From NCBI GenBank assembly GCA_037157565.1, contig JAZHRO010000003.1, positions 73,596,501 to 73,660,500 of the forward strand: DNA of 64,000 nt. The letters are read 5' to 3'. This DNA is from Thalassia testudinum (lineage: Eukaryota; Streptophyta; Magnoliopsida; Alismatales; Hydrocharitaceae). Shown here in pieces: positions 33,493 through 45,561 of the stretch. Position 1 is the stretch's first letter. The number at the start of each line of letters is the position of its first letter. The notes under the pieces were generated by a model. That model made no database searches, was not told the origin of the DNA, and was given only the letters and a program-made list of their open reading frames with translations. Position numbers and translations under genes: made by a program.

Positions 33493-35570
33493 CCCCCTAA
33501 CCCCTCTGATTTTACTCAAGTTGGGTCCCTTCCCTCTTCTAACACTGCAGCCGACTTTGATAGGCTCTTCATCCAAAACTCTAGTGACTTTCCATTTCAT
33601 TTTCTGACTTCCTCCATTAATTCTGATCAGCCGAGGAGATCCGCCATGGTCTTCCACGTCTCTGACACAGGTGCCGACCAAAGGAATCATCTGCTCCACC
33701 AGAAATCCGCCCGCTGGAGATCTTTCTTCCACCGTCTGATTTCGTCGTCCGCTATGAACCTTCAGCGGAACCCTATTGAACCCTTCATCTAGGTAACAGT
33801 AGATTAGGAGTAGGAGTAGGAGTAGGCTATCTTAGTTTGGTAGTTAGTTAGTTAGAATAGTTGTAATTTTAGAATTTCAGTGTCATCTTCTCCGACTCCG
33901 GCGAACTCCTTTAGCTCGTCAGAGTCTTAATCTTGTCTTTTTAAATCACTGTCGACCTTCCTTTAACTTCCATGATCATTTCTAAATCACTTAATCTCTT
34001 AATTGATCACCTAATCACCTAATTCACATTTCACCTCCACCGACTACTGTCGCAGTCCGTGGTGATAGTAATCGACTTAATTTCTCCTTCACAACACTAT
34101 AATACATATAAATATCACATATAAATTAAACGCCCAATCTTAGCTAAGCTCCTGAGCTCGCTGTCAATGGCAACTCAGGAGCAATTCAAATTATTAATTT
34201 ACTATATAATTATGATTGCTATTATTTGTTGACTTCTTTTAACCACTCAATTGAGTGGTTAAATAAGTTGTGAGCTTATTTCAAATCAGAATTTTAAAGA
34301 AATGAATTCAGTGTCAAGTCTTAACTCTAATGAGATAATGAGGAATTAAATGTGATTCTGAGGTTCATTCCAACCTCAGGATCCTTTTTAGATTAGAAAT
34401 GGTAAGTTAAAATAATCTGTGCACACTTTTCACATTTTCTGCACTCACCGAAGCTCCGGTGAGCTCTGGCAAGACATTCTTGAGTTTCAGCCTCTAGGAC
34501 TTGGCAAGAAGCTCCAGAATGATATAATGTGGATTACTAATTGTTTTAAGGATGTTTAATTGAGGATCTAGCCACTGGAGAGGTAGATAGATCTTCATCT
34601 TCTCCAACTTTGGTGGAGTTGGAGAAGCCTAATAAAGAGATATAAGAAGCATTTAAGGATCCTAGAACCTTCAGTGCAATGCACTGAAGCTATTTAAACT
34701 CTTAGAATACTGTAACAACTTCTCAATCTTTTTGATGAACAAATACATTTTGAACCTCAGTCGTCGAGCCTGAAACCCTAGGAGTATGAGTTAGAACACC
34801 TACCTGAAGATCTGAATAAGTTCCTAAGGTTGAGAAGACTTTATTCGAGGCTTTGATTTCCTGTGGAGAAGCTTTGAATGGAAAGTCAATTTTTGTGCCT
34901 TCACAGTCAAACATGAGTTTGATATTTTGAATCTAAGCATGATTTGACGAATTGAGAGGGTTAAACAGATTTTGAGATTCTGTTGGACTATTTTAGAGAG
35001 ATTTGACTGAGCTCAAACATGTATTCTGATAGTATTTTAGTTCCAGTAAGTTTGGGTTACTTTCAAACCCAAACTAATAGAAGAAGCATTTTGATGAGTT
35101 TTGATTTTAAATCCTACCCAGATAAGTCTGTTATAAACCTTAGAATTAGTTTAAATGAGTTAGAAACATTCTTAAGTGTCTATTGCACATATTATAGTAT
35201 GAAAATTCAAACTCTGAAGCTTTCAGAGAAGCTTCAACCTTCTGTACAATGCCTGAGGGTCTTGGGAGCTTAAATCTTACTCTAACAGATGCGGAATCAT
35301 TTGTATAACCTGTATAGACCTTTAAATAAGGGAGAAAAGTCCATCTGAGGACTTTGTATGCATAATTACCATTTCGGGGCATTAAATAACCCGTAGGAAC
35401 CCCTGATTTTATCTTTCAAATTGATGAGGAAAACATCTTCAAAACCTTAAATTGACCCTGTAATTGTGTTGATCAACCTTAGAGCTTTCTAACAAACTTT
35501 AAATCACTTGATTTGGAGCTCTGAGCTGGAAGTTATGATCGGTTGAAGTTGGGTCTGGAAGGGGTTAGAA

Positions 35571-35613
35571 AGTCCCACATCGTCAATTTCTGAGTGTGCG
35601 CATGGGGATAAAG
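35571..35613 (+). promoter_or_regulatory. USE-like element plus TATA-like box, solo LTR C
   Basis: AGTCCCACATCG (35571-35582), an exact plant USE match, then 25 nt, then ATAAAG (35608-35613). Confidence 0.5.
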
Positions 35614-36712
35614 CGATTTTGTTACATGGGCTTACCAGTCATCAGTGCTTTGTCTAGCAATTACCGATCTGATTATCTGAGAATGTGCATGTGTGTGTGC
35701 GGGCTTGTGTGCCTGGGGGTGTGCGGCCTTGTGGGTGTGAGCGATGGATTGGATCGAGGCTACGAACCGAAATGAAATAAATCAAAATTGAACCTAATTG
35801 AGATTGGATGAGGATCGAGTAGGGTCTAGTCCCACCCTAGTCTCAAGGTACTGTGCGTCCTCAAAAGGACCTCGCCACAAATAGAATAATTTTTGGTTAA
35901 AAGGTAAAAAGAACATGGTTTTCCAGAAAGTCTAAGGGAATTGAAAGAGAAGCCGATGGTTGTTAAATGCTAAGTGTTGAGTTGATGGCTAAGTATTGAA
36001 AGGTAAGGTTAAGTGAAGAGCTGAAGCAAAGGAACTAAAAGAATGGGCACGAAAGGAACTAAGAGAACAGGCACTAAGGGAAGAGGAGAAGGCAGGGGAA
36101 GGCTAAGGAAAAGAGAATAAGAGACAGGAAGAGAAGAAGGCTGGAACAACAGAAGAGAGGTAAGAAAGAGAGCTCGAGAGAGAGAAGAAAATAAAAGAAA
36201 GAAAGAAGAAGAGAGAGGCTGAAGAAGTAAAGAAAGGATATTATTTTTCTTGCATCATTTTAATTACTTTTTGAATTTGTTTTAATTGTAAAAAGGCATG
36301 TTTTAATAGAACAACTTTTATTGCCTTAATTTCTTTTGAAATAAAATTGGGAAACTAACATGTTTACTTGTTAATAAAGTACATCATTTGAGTAAATATG
36401 TTTTTCATATGGAATTTTGTATATTCGTTATAGTTTAAATATTTTAGCAAAATTTATGTTTTAAAATCAAACTAGTTATACATCCTAAACTTATAGAGAA
36501 ATAAAAGAGAATTGGTGAATTTGAAAAAAATTATTATACCTCCCAGTGAACGACCAGGACTCAACCAGTAAAAATTTTTAAAATGTTAGGTTAATTCGAC
36601 CCTATACTACACAACCGACACAATTTTGAGTTAAACTTAAGTGACTTTTTCTACTCTTAATTAAGTGAAATTAACTTAATTACTGAGTTGAGTGAGCCAC
36701 AAGATCAATGCA

Positions 36713-36781
36713 TGGTCTAGAACTCTAGTTCGTTTCATATGATTTTTGCTAAGGGACTAAAAAAGGTTAAGCATGGGGGCA
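36713..36781 (+). promoter_or_regulatory. TE4 LTR-adjacent polypurine tract
   Basis: tttttgctaagggactaaaa followed by GCATGGGGGCA (36771-36781). TE5, TE6 and TE7 have the same GCTAAGGGACTA-type sequence just before their LTRs. Confidence 0.7.
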
Positions 36782-38387
36782 TGATGATAATATCTTCATC
36801 AGCCATAACTAGCTTAATTAATCAGAATCAATTGACAACTAGTCCTACATAACCACCAGAGAGTCATATTTCATAGAATACCCTTTTTGAGAAGAGTGCA
36901 TTAAATCAGGGTTAAATCTGCAATTTTAGCAACATATCATAAGTGTAGAGTAATCATGGAGTTTCCCAAAGGTTAAATAAAGGTCAAATGAGCATTAATA
37001 GCTAGCAAGAGGGTTCATACAAACAGAAATGGGTTTCACACACTTCGATAGTCAAAATAACACTCGAAACCCTAATTTCATACTTAAATAACAGAGGTTA
37101 TGGTTTGGATAAATTCCAACCAAACCTTCATAAAATCATAGAAAAGTATTCCATAAGGTTTGGTATTCTTCATTTGACCATTGAAACCCATTTTGACCTA
37201 AAATAGAGTGTCAGATAGGAAGTTGCCCTAATTAGGGTTTCTACATAAATTTCCCAATCAAACTTTGTCAAAATAAAAATCTGACCTCACCATTAGATTC
37301 CCTGAATCAAAATTAGGTTTTTATCAAAATTTGAGCCCAATCAGCGATCATCTTCACATAGTTTGCATTTTAGTCTAGTCAGACTCTCTTTCCATTTCAA
37401 TCAGCCCCTCAACCTTTGAAATAATTACATAGAGCACCCTAACATGGTCATCACCTTCACCAAGAGGCCCCTACCGCCATTTCTATGTGAGCCCATTAAG
37501 CATCGACCTTCCATTTGGGATTTCTCGCGTATTTCATGCCTAATTCCTTCTAAAATTCGAACAGAGACTCCTAAAGAGATTCCCTTCAATCTAAATGAAA
37601 TCTTGATGTCCGAATCTTGCCCTAGAGTTCATACAAACTCTGGGAAATCGGCAAGTCCCAATCCCTAATTTTTGAAGCTTTGAAGATTGTTTCCAAGCTT
37701 GGAAGCTCTTCTAAAGCCCTATAAAAAAGCCTTGATTGCAAACCTCACCTCCTTAGCAAGTTTCTAGGCCATAAAACCTTCTTTTTGACCGTCTCTGACC
37801 TGCTCTAGGCTCTATTCCGATGACTGCCACCCATTTTCCACTTCGTATACTGCCACATACAATAGGTGGCAGGTCCTAACTCCCCCTTTATTCCACATCA
37901 CGCAATACCAGCGTGGCACTCTCCGGTCCCCTCCTCGTCACCGTCCCCCTTCCTTGAGCATTCTCCTTCTCCGATGCAAACTCATCATGGCCGATGCCTC
38001 CTCTGCATCCTCCTCATCTACTAGCACCTCTTCATGACTCCACTTCATCTACTGATCACTCCATCATCTCTAGACTTTGGCTTCGATACGAACTCTCACC
38101 CTCTCCACCGTCGTCTCCCCTGTCTCTGCCATAACTCCAGGGACCTCGACAACTCGCTAATGCCACCAATCCACCTGCCATCAACTCCCACACCTCTTCT
38201 ATGTCCATGTGCACAAAACCCCTCAAGAAATTGAGGGGATTGTTGCTCCCATCACCTCTCCAAACACAACCACCCTCGCACTCATTCTCCGCCTTCGCCA
38301 CGCTCACACATGCACCTTCACAGCACAACACGAACACCACTACACTCACCGTACTCAGATGATTCTTCTAAACTTGTTTGACATGGC
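36782..38387 (+). repeat. TE4 3' LTR, 5' portion (cut by TE5)
   Basis: Begins TGATGATAATATCTTCATCA immediately after the polypurine tract. The following catcagccataactagctta matches the TE7 LTR start region (gagccataactagctcattt). A TATAAAAA box lies at 37730-37737 and a C-rich leader-like stretch at 37920-38340. The U5 part is missing: TE5 begins at 38388 and its right flank is a different sequence. Confidence 0.6.
37730..37737 (+). promoter_or_regulatory. TATA box of TE4 3' LTR
   Basis: TATAAAAA within aagccctataaaaaagcc. Confidence 0.45.
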
Positions 38388-39318
38388 TGATGTAAACACA
38401 TTTACACTACTTAAGATGTCGATTTATGCATGTTCTTAAGCATAAGATTGCATTGCATGCTATAAGTATTGCATAACATGCATCATCTTGCATTTAGAGT
38501 AGTTTGAATAAAATGGAGCTTAATTGTCTCCTTTTATGTTCATTGACAGGGCAAACCTTTTATCGGGGGCTCGGATCGAAGATCCAACCGTACAGATGTG
38601 GTCAGGGCAACGATTGGAGTTTACCAACTCTAAGATCACCCTAATCCGACATCCGTAGCATCAGATAAAGATCGGGGAACCCTAGAAGATCAAGGGCCAA
38701 GATGGTGTGAATCCACACTTCAAACGATAAATTCGACCACACGGATGCATTCAAATCGACGATCGTAGCCTAACGACGCAGAAATTGAGTCAATCCGACA
38801 CCCGTGGCACCATCTGCATCATCTAGAACTTGGACGGGCAAGATGGAGCCATGTGGCGCCATCTCAGCTGCCCAATCGTCCGCACGCACCCGTTGAAGGC
38901 TTCCACATCCACCCTTCCCTACCATTGGATCAAGATCCAACATTTGTGACGTGCCCACTCTGAAGCTAGGTGCTAGACACAAACGTGCCCATAGCACGTT
39001 GGTCGAGTGCTCTAATGCAAAGTGAAGGCGCACGTTCGAGCCTCGCCGCACAACAATTTGAGCGGAGGCGCGTGCACGGGTGACCGTCAGTTCACGATCG
39101 AATGGCTGTGCATGCCCGATAGCGTCCACGTGCTATTGCACGCACGGCGGAGATGCGGGATCGCACGCGGGCGAGCGCGCAGTGTAAGTAGGCAAAGGTG
39201 TGATCTAAGCCATCTGATCTCGCGATCGGACAGCTGAGATCGTCTGGACTTGCGCGTGCGTTGAACTCGCTGGCAAGCGAGCGGGAGTGCGCATGTCGGC
39301 CACTACGCCCATGTTCAA

Positions 39319-39352
39319 ACCTTTAGCGACGATTTTATCCGTCACTAAAGGT
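39319..39352 (+). promoter_or_regulatory. Hairpin upstream of TE5 TATA box
   Basis: ACCTTTAGCGAC (39319-39330) pairs with GTCACTAAAGGT (39341-39352), 11 of 12 positions, with a 10-nt loop. It lies about 55 nt before the TATA box. The 3' LTR has the same at 53756-53789. Confidence 0.6.
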
Positions 39353-39406
39353 CAAAAATAATGTTTTAAGAGTTGTAATGACCAAATTGCCCCCACTCCT
39401 TGCAAC

Positions 39407-39413
39407 TATAAAA
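39407..39413 (+). promoter_or_regulatory. TATA box of TE5 5' LTR
   Basis: TATAAAA in caactataaaaggagaccc; conserved in the 3' LTR at 53845-53851. Confidence 0.65.
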
Positions 39414-40089
39414 GGAGACCCCCTCCACATGAAATTCTCATCTCTTCCTTCTCTTCTCTCCCTCTCTAAAGCTCAAGAGAAGCTTGTCCCACACCCGGGA
39501 TGCTTCTCGCAATATAAAGTCAATTTTTCGTCCCCCTTTTGGAAGTGGATCACGCGACGACGATGACGTGCTGCCTCATTCCCATTCTTCTTGCTTCTCC
39601 CTCCTTCGTCCTACTTCGTCCTCCTTCATCCAGGCGTCGTTCCATCTGGCTTGTCCTCAAAGCGACCGTCAAGGAGGATATTTCTCTCCCTATTCTTTTT
39701 ACTGCTTTCTTGAATAGATTTACTACTTTCTAGTGTAATCATTTTCCCACTTTATAGTGTAATGAACAATCATTCTGGTGATGAAATCCTATATTTATTC
39801 TTCATCTCATTTTGGATTTTGTTTGTAACATTCTTTCTCTCTTATGCTCTCTCTCTCTCTTTTCTATTTATTGTAAATAGTTAGATAGTTCTAATCAATT
39901 GAACTATTTCTTGACAAATAAAAACAAACGCGTAGTTTTAAAATCAAACGTTTGCCTCCCTGTGTTCGACCTGGAATTTCCATTTCAGTATAAATTTCAT
40001 TTGTTGAACACAAGTTCTTTGCTTTCATACTACGACGACAGGTTTTAGAAACCAAACACATTAGCGTAGAAAATCAACGTTCAAGATTT

Positions 40090-40108
40090 TGGCGCCGTTG
40101 CCGAGGAG
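40090..40108 (+). promoter_or_regulatory. TE5 primer-binding site (tRNA-Asp type)
   Basis: TGGCGCCGTTGCCGAGGAG, the Athila-type primer-binding site, 6 nt after the LTR end. Confidence 0.9.
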
Positions 40109-41270
40109 GCAACGCTCTTGATTTTTTTTTCTTTGCATCTTTTTAACTTATAAATCATTTACCTCACTTCTCTCCTTTCTTATTGTGATTGCAGGTACTC
40201 TTTTGAGACGAGCAAAAGCGGTAGATTGGAGTAAAGTGCTGTGGAAGGTTTTGTATGTTATCCCCCACCTCCCACCCATTAGATTTCATTCCACAACATA
40301 ATAACACAAACATCAATTAACCTAGATGTTCTTATAAACTCTAAGGTTAGATTATTTCTTGTTTGACACCTACACCCACCCCAACCCCCACATTAAATAA
40401 AATAAAAATTAAAAAAATCTCACAGAGGTAAACAACCTCATCTGATTTTCAAACTCAACAGATAAACCGATCTTTGATACCGGTACACACACATTCAAAC
40501 ACATAATTGATCAGAAATCAGATTAGGTAATCACTTATGTGCCTAATTAAGTGGTGCAATAGGCCAATTATTTTAGTTGATTGGGCCGCACCACTTCAGT
40601 TAAAATCAACTCATCAAGTAGCTGCTACTTAGGTTCAACTCTTAGGGATTTACCAGGCACTCCACATTCTTTTAAGTTTTAGAGGAAGACATCTTCGCCT
40701 ATGCTTTCAAAACCTGGTGTGCCAACAAAACTTGTTTGAAAACACCTAAAGTTGAATCCTAAAAGCTACTAAGCAAGATTTGAACTCTAAAATTCACCAC
40801 ATCAAAAGTAATCTTGCTTGAGAACCACTGGTTGTACATGCACACACAAATCAATCAATCATTAAGGGAACAACACACTTAAAGGGCCCATCACATTCCA
40901 AAGCACATTCAAACCTAGCCCTAAATAAAATAGAGTAGACGTTGGCCTTAAGGATTCGACTCTCTCTTCAGAGCCCAGAATGAGATTATTTTCAATTAGT
41001 CTGTTTCTACTATTCAATCTGATGTCTAGCTAGTGGAGCAGAATAAAACTATCGTGCCTAGGGGGTACACTAGGAACTGAAGGCACAATCGAAATGAATA
41101 ACCTTCTCCCCAGTCCCTCCTTCTAACTGGTTGGATTGGATAGACAGAAGTAGATCAAATCGTTCCTTTATCTTAAGACGGGTTTTGGGAGTCTATAGGT
41201 CTGTAGGCTAACCCAATTAAGGATAGGTTTGATTGTTTGTATTGCAGGGTGCTTTTCTTCCTCAAGTCTC
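40109..41270 (+). other. TE5 5' leader
   Basis: Long noncoding leader, related in inverted orientation to 54530-55708 and 15122-16432. Splice-acceptor-like ttgcagg occurs at about 40189 and at 41244-41250, the second only 20 nt before the ORF ATG. The leader may therefore be partly intronic (inference). Confidence 0.55.
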
Positions 41271-42527
41271 ATGAATCCTTCCACATATTACACGCATTCC
41301 CGCTCTTTCCCACCTATTTTGAATTATCCTCAACATTACGATTATTCCGACTCGTACTGTAATCAACAATTAGTTAGTTGGGATAACTCCGATTGGGGAT
41401 GTAATTCTAGACCTCCATGTTTAGGGTCTAACCTTGAACACTATGATTGTGATTTCTATCCTTCTCAAAGCCACATCGATTATAGATCTTCACCCTTCCA
41501 AGAACAACCTAATACGATCTACAATCAAGAAGGATACACTGGTCCTTACCCATCCTTTGATTACACTACCTATAGGTCGTCACCACCTTTTGAACATTCT
41601 GAAATGACCTATTATCAGGAAGGGTATAACGAATCTCAATTCATTAATTCTCCTGCTTTGACCGCAAACTCGCCCAACCCTGAACCAACTCATTTGGTTC
41701 AGGGTAACCAAGTTCAAGATAAGGTTCTGGCTAACTTGAGGAATATTATACAATCTTTAGAAGTTCAGCCAATACCTTGCATTGAGAGATTGGAGCCCCT
41801 GATTGAAATGATTGATGATTTGAACATGTTGTCATTGGATTGGCTCCAGGATGTTAAGGATAAGAACCCGGGTGAGTTTCTACATAGGAAATTAGCGAAA
41901 TTTAGGATGACATTTGTGGTCGCTTTGATTCAATCATGGGATGATTCCCAGGATGAACCCTCTTCAGGAGAGCCGATTTCAGAACCCGCTCAAGCACCTG
42001 TTGGGGTGGATATGTGTTACGGGGCTGACCAGATTAAATTAGAGCAACCAGTTAAGGATCATCTAATTTCTTCACCTGAGATCCCTGAGCCAGGGTACAC
42101 GGAAAAGCATGTCTCCTTGGATCAGAAAGTGACAGATGATTTTGAGACATACAATAATACAGATCTTGATTCTAATGGTGAAGATTTGATTTACAAAGTC
42201 TCACACGAGTTTATAGAACACGATTTGTGTGAGATGATTGGGCCTGATGAATCTGAAAGATCATTTGATAGCCCAAGAACTGAGGAAACTGATCTTATTA
42301 GGCCACACATTACGGATCCAGAATCACATTTTATGGAGGATTCAATTCAATGGCCTGATTGTCAGTTAAACCCCGTTGAGCTTATTAATGATTTTATTTC
42401 TGAGATAATTAGACACAAGTCAAATTTGATTCAGCCACATCATTTAGACTTGGAGATTTCAGATGGGGTGATTAACATGCAAGAGGTCTCGGAATTTAAC
42501 ATTCTGATTGAGGAGGATAGGAGTTGA
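41271..42527 (+). CDS. TE5 ORF: acidic, Tyr-rich protein of unknown function
   Basis: Intact 418-codon frame from ATG at 41271 (the frame is open from 41229 but has no earlier ATG). Residues 1-120 are rich in Tyr, Ser and Pro and hold two imperfect repeats: YRSSPFQEQPNTIYNQEGY (71-89) and YRSSPPFEHSEMTYYQEGY (101-119). About residues 150-225 look helical (DKVLANLRNIIQSLE, LIEMIDDLNMLSLDWLQDV). The rest is acidic and of low complexity. I see no zinc knuckle, DTGA, YxDD or integrase motif. TE6 holds a decayed frame of similar length at the same place in its element, and TE7 an intact longer one. It could be a divergent gag-like or accessory protein; I do not recognise it. Confidence 0.65.
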   Translation: MNPSTYYTHSRSFPPILNYPQHYDYSDSYCNQQLVSWDNSDWGCNSRPPCLGSNLEHYDCDFYPSQSHIDYRSSPFQEQPNTIYNQEGYTGPYPSFDYTTYRSSPPFEHSEMTYYQEGYNESQFINSPALTANSPNPEPTHLVQGNQVQDKVLANLRNIIQSLEVQPIPCIERLEPLIEMIDDLNMLSLDWLQDVKDKNPGEFLHRKLAKFRMTFVVALIQSWDDSQDEPSSGEPISEPAQAPVGVDMCYGADQIKLEQPVKDHLISSPEIPEPGYTEKHVSLDQKVTDDFETYNNTDLDSNGEDLIYKVSHEFIEHDLCEMIGPDESERSFDSPRTEETDLIRPHITDPESHFMEDSIQWPDCQLNPVELINDFISEIIRHKSNLIQPHHLDLEISDGVINMQEVSEFNILIEEDRS

Positions 42528-43756
42528 GAAGTTCTGATTTGGGAAGCCAACTTTGGAGGAAATAGAAGATTGAGTCAAAGGGTTCCTATTAAGCTGAAAC
42601 CAACAAACCAGAACCCTTACGACATCTGTTCTGACGATGTCCAACCCAAGCACACATTCATTCATTATCCTTTGGAGCTTGAGCTTTCTGTAACCCAACT
42701 TTTTGGTCTTGGGTTGCATCCTAATAAATTGCAGGCCTGACCCCACTTGCAAACTGATTTTAGGTTTTGGGTAATTTTTATCTAGAACCTAAGATATTCT
42801 TGATTATAGGGTATGGGTCTACATCACAGTTTGCTCCACATCTGTGTACCTCTGCCAATAGGTCAGAGGTTTCTTCTATTTATTCTGATTTTGACCTACA
42901 CTTGCGAATTCTTTATTTGTCTTCTTTGTATAGTGTGCCTAGCTGAAGGCACTAAATTCATCATGTATATAATTTTTTTTAGTTTTCATCTCAGAGCGGA
43001 CCTAACATTCACACAATTCAGGTGCTTTCTATGCTATTCCACTTTATTTTGTGTCTTTTTAATATAATGAGCACATTGCATTAAATAGGCATGTGGGGTG
43101 GATATTCATCTCTGAATTTATTCGTCAGCTCCATAGATTTGTTTTATTTTTTTTAAGTGGATATTCATCTCTGAATTTATTCGTCAGCTCCGTAGATTTG
43201 TTTTATTTTTTTTAAAAAAAAATTTATGGAATTAGGAAAGAGAACTTGGGTTTAAGAAAATTTTCAATCTTAGGAAATACTACATTATGATTTGAACGCA
43301 AATACCATTCAGGTCTTTGGACTTAATTGGCCCGTGTATCCAGTAAAATGTGGATTTATTTTTCAAGTCCTCACCAACCTAAAATCTATTTTAATTGGAG
43401 TAAATAAGTTTGGGTGATAAGTACACGACTTATCAACCCACCCTGTGATTTGAAGGAATTTTGAGTTTTAAGCATCTACACACTATCTTGTCACTAACTC
43501 GTTGTTTGGCGATTCTAATGAAAATTGGGTAGCTAATGAACCTTCTAGGGTGATATGGCTAGCAAGTTATCATGGGTATCCGCCCATAGGTAGGTTGTCC
43601 AGAGCCCAGTCACTAGACCTTTCTCTTTTTGCTACCTTTAGGTAAATCTTAGACTAGGGAAGCCACCTACCTAAAAGAAAAAAAAAATAAAAAAGAAAAG
43701 GAGAAAAGCAAAGAAAGAAATAAGGCACACTTCGCCGCACGAGTATGGTTGGCAAG
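42528..43756 (+). other. TE5 3' noncoding block, part 1
   Basis: After the stop come the post-ORF motif remnant (tttgggaagccaactttgg, 42538-42556), then the internal polypurine tract with atgagcacattgc (about 43068-43098), then a 59-bp tandem duplication and A-rich noncoding DNA up to TE6. No coding sequence. Confidence 0.6.
43098..43215 (+). repeat. 59-bp tandem duplication
   Basis: Units 43098-43156 and 43157-43215 differ at one base (ccatag/ccgtag) and start at the polypurine tract edge. Likely a recent slippage or template-jump duplication. Confidence 0.9.
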
Positions 43757-45561
43757 TGAAAGTGCGATCTTCATTTTCGTTGAAAACTTTAACATAAAAT
43801 GATGAGCCATTATATTTTATCGCATGATAGAAAATCACTTTCCAAAACATTTAAATTTTCAAGACTAACCACGAAGAGTTAGGTCATCTCCACAAGGAGG
43901 AATTAGCCTAAAAAAAAAAAGAGTAATAATGCACAAAGGAATCGGGAATATTAATAGAGACTCATGCTAACTAGTGCTCTCATTTCCAACATAAATTCTT
44001 AATATGCATAATTAATCAAGAAGATGAGGGTGCACATGCAAAATTACCACAATATAATATTCTAAATAATGACCTTGGTAATAGCAAACAATTTTAATAT
44101 TAATCTCCAAACTAATGACACTATAATCAATGTCTCATATTGTATGTCATTCAGAATGAGAAATCAATTATATGTAATTTCAAATTAAGCTAGGGGTGTC
44201 AATGCAAATTGTGCAGCAATATATTAATTCATAAAATAAACGAACAGTAACTTTGACAATGGCATTTTCTGTAATTTTTAATCATGGAGAAAAGAGAGCA
44301 TTTGCTCTCTCTCCTCGCGAGAGGGAGAGAGTAACGGTGGGGCTATCACGAGCAAGGGATGTTGGCGAGGATGATGGCTATCCGATGGAGGTGGCGGCGT
44401 TGGCGGAGATGGCTGGAGGTAGCCGACCGGTAGAGGAGATGAGGATTCGAAGAGGCTGCTATAGCGACGGCCATGCTTGCTGCAGATGGCGACGGCACGC
44501 AGTTGGGATCCTGCCGACGGGCATGCGTAAGGTGGTGCGGGTGGGTGCATGCTGTAGTGAAGGGGTGTGCACCTGTAGGTGGCCGCACAATGTAGATGGC
44601 ATGGCCTGAAGTGGAGTGCGAGCGGACGCTTGCAGAGGCAGGGGTGCTACGGTAGGCGCGGGGTGCGGCTGCAAGAGCGGGAAAGACATGGAGCTGGAAG
44701 GGAGATGGGCGTTTGAGATGGTGCTGGCTTGGTGCGGCATGGCTATAGGCGCTGTGAGGGAGCCTGCAGTGCTGCACTAGGGTGCGCCTACAGGCATGCG
44801 AAGCAGGGAGGTGAGAGTGGGGCGTCTGCGAGTGTTGGAAGGATTGGCGGTGCTATGGAAGGCGGTGTAGATGCCAGCGAGCACCTGCGGGCACTGGAGA
44901 AGTTGGAGCGCCTATGTGTAGAGACTTGGTTAGAGATTAAGGTGGCTTGCGCATGAACCTGCAGATGGCGCGGGCGTCTGGTGGTGTGGGCGGTGCTCGC
45001 TTGCGGGCGTAGGGGCATGGCTGCAGGTGCTTGCAGGGAGATGGGCACGTGGGTGTGTGCGCCTGCAGGCTGGGTGGAGAGGTTGGAGCGCAGCCTGCAG
45101 GTGTGGCGAGAGGATGTGGCTGAGTAAGCAGAGATGAAGTTGTGCACAGTGCATGCGGTGGAGTTTTTCCCCGCCAGAGGGAAGATTGCCCTCTTTATTG
45201 GACCTCACCTCCTCTCTTTTAACTCCTCTCTCTCCTCGTGTGCGCCAATCAAGGGATTTTCAAATCCCTTTTCTATTTTTGGCCGGCGGGCGTTGGAGGG
45301 GAGAGTTACGACTGGCTGGAGGAAAGGGAAAAGATCCCACCGATTGTTGGGGAAATTTGCTCCCCAACCCTTGCTCTTTCTGAATATAATACCTGCACAA
45401 AAAAAACAACAAAATCATTACATATTAAGTTATAGAATGTTATAAACTTAAATCATGATGCATACAAATATTCTACAACTTAATTGCAATTATTAACACA
45501 CCTAAACGGTATGATTAAAGATACTTAGGCTTAATATTAGTCCATTAAAATGGACTCATCA
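43757..45561 (-). repeat. TE6 3' LTR (left copy)
   Basis: On the minus strand it starts TGATGAGTCCATTTTAATGG. Colinear with 50337-52205 but about 64 bp shorter. The GC-rich middle (44250-45250) gives many overlapping frames on both strands that are not genes. Confidence 0.88.

Larger units (their letters stand above)
32715..36707 (+). mobile_element. Solo LTR C, about 4.0 kb
   Basis: Starts TGATGAGACACTCATCA, ends CACAAGATCA, with perfect ATGCA duplications at 32710-32714 and 36708-36712. It is colinear with A and B and carries a TATAAATA box at 33485-33492, a USE-like promoter at 35571-35613 and a purine tract at 36000-36215. It is inserted in the TE4 3' noncoding block. Confidence 0.92.
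17968..38387 (+). mobile_element. TE4: plus-strand Athila-like gag-protease element (composite, heavily nested)
   Basis: Proposed parts: end of gag and retropepsin (18127-19381), Tekay insert, C-terminal codons (27807-27928), post-ORF motif, internal polypurine tract (28213-28229), intervening block (28230-31452), 3' noncoding block (31453-32714 and 36713-36767), second polypurine tract (36768-36781) and 3' LTR (36782-38387, cut by TE5). Joining left and right parts is inferred: 31453 onward resembles the TE7 block that directly follows its first polypurine tract (aggagcaaaaaaatgagaaa against aggagcacaaaattatgaga). The 5' LTR and gag were not found. Confidence 0.5.
38388..40083 (+). repeat. 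TE5 5' LTR
   Basis: Starts TGATGTAAACACATTTACA. TATAAAA box at 39407-39413, preceded by the hairpin at 39319-39352. U5 carries cctccctgtgttcgacctgg (39956-39975). Colinear with 52826-54526. Confidence 0.85.

Noticed and set aside
9411..38387. TE2 LTR as the 5' LTR of TE4, making one giant element
   Set aside because: Orientation and order would fit, but the TATA and U3 regions of the TE2 and TE4 LTRs do not align by eye.
44253..45445. GC-rich frames of 75-143 codons, with counterparts at 50858-52079
   Set aside because: They overlap on both strands inside the TE6 LTRs, and their lengths and frames change between the two LTRs, as expected for noncoding DNA.
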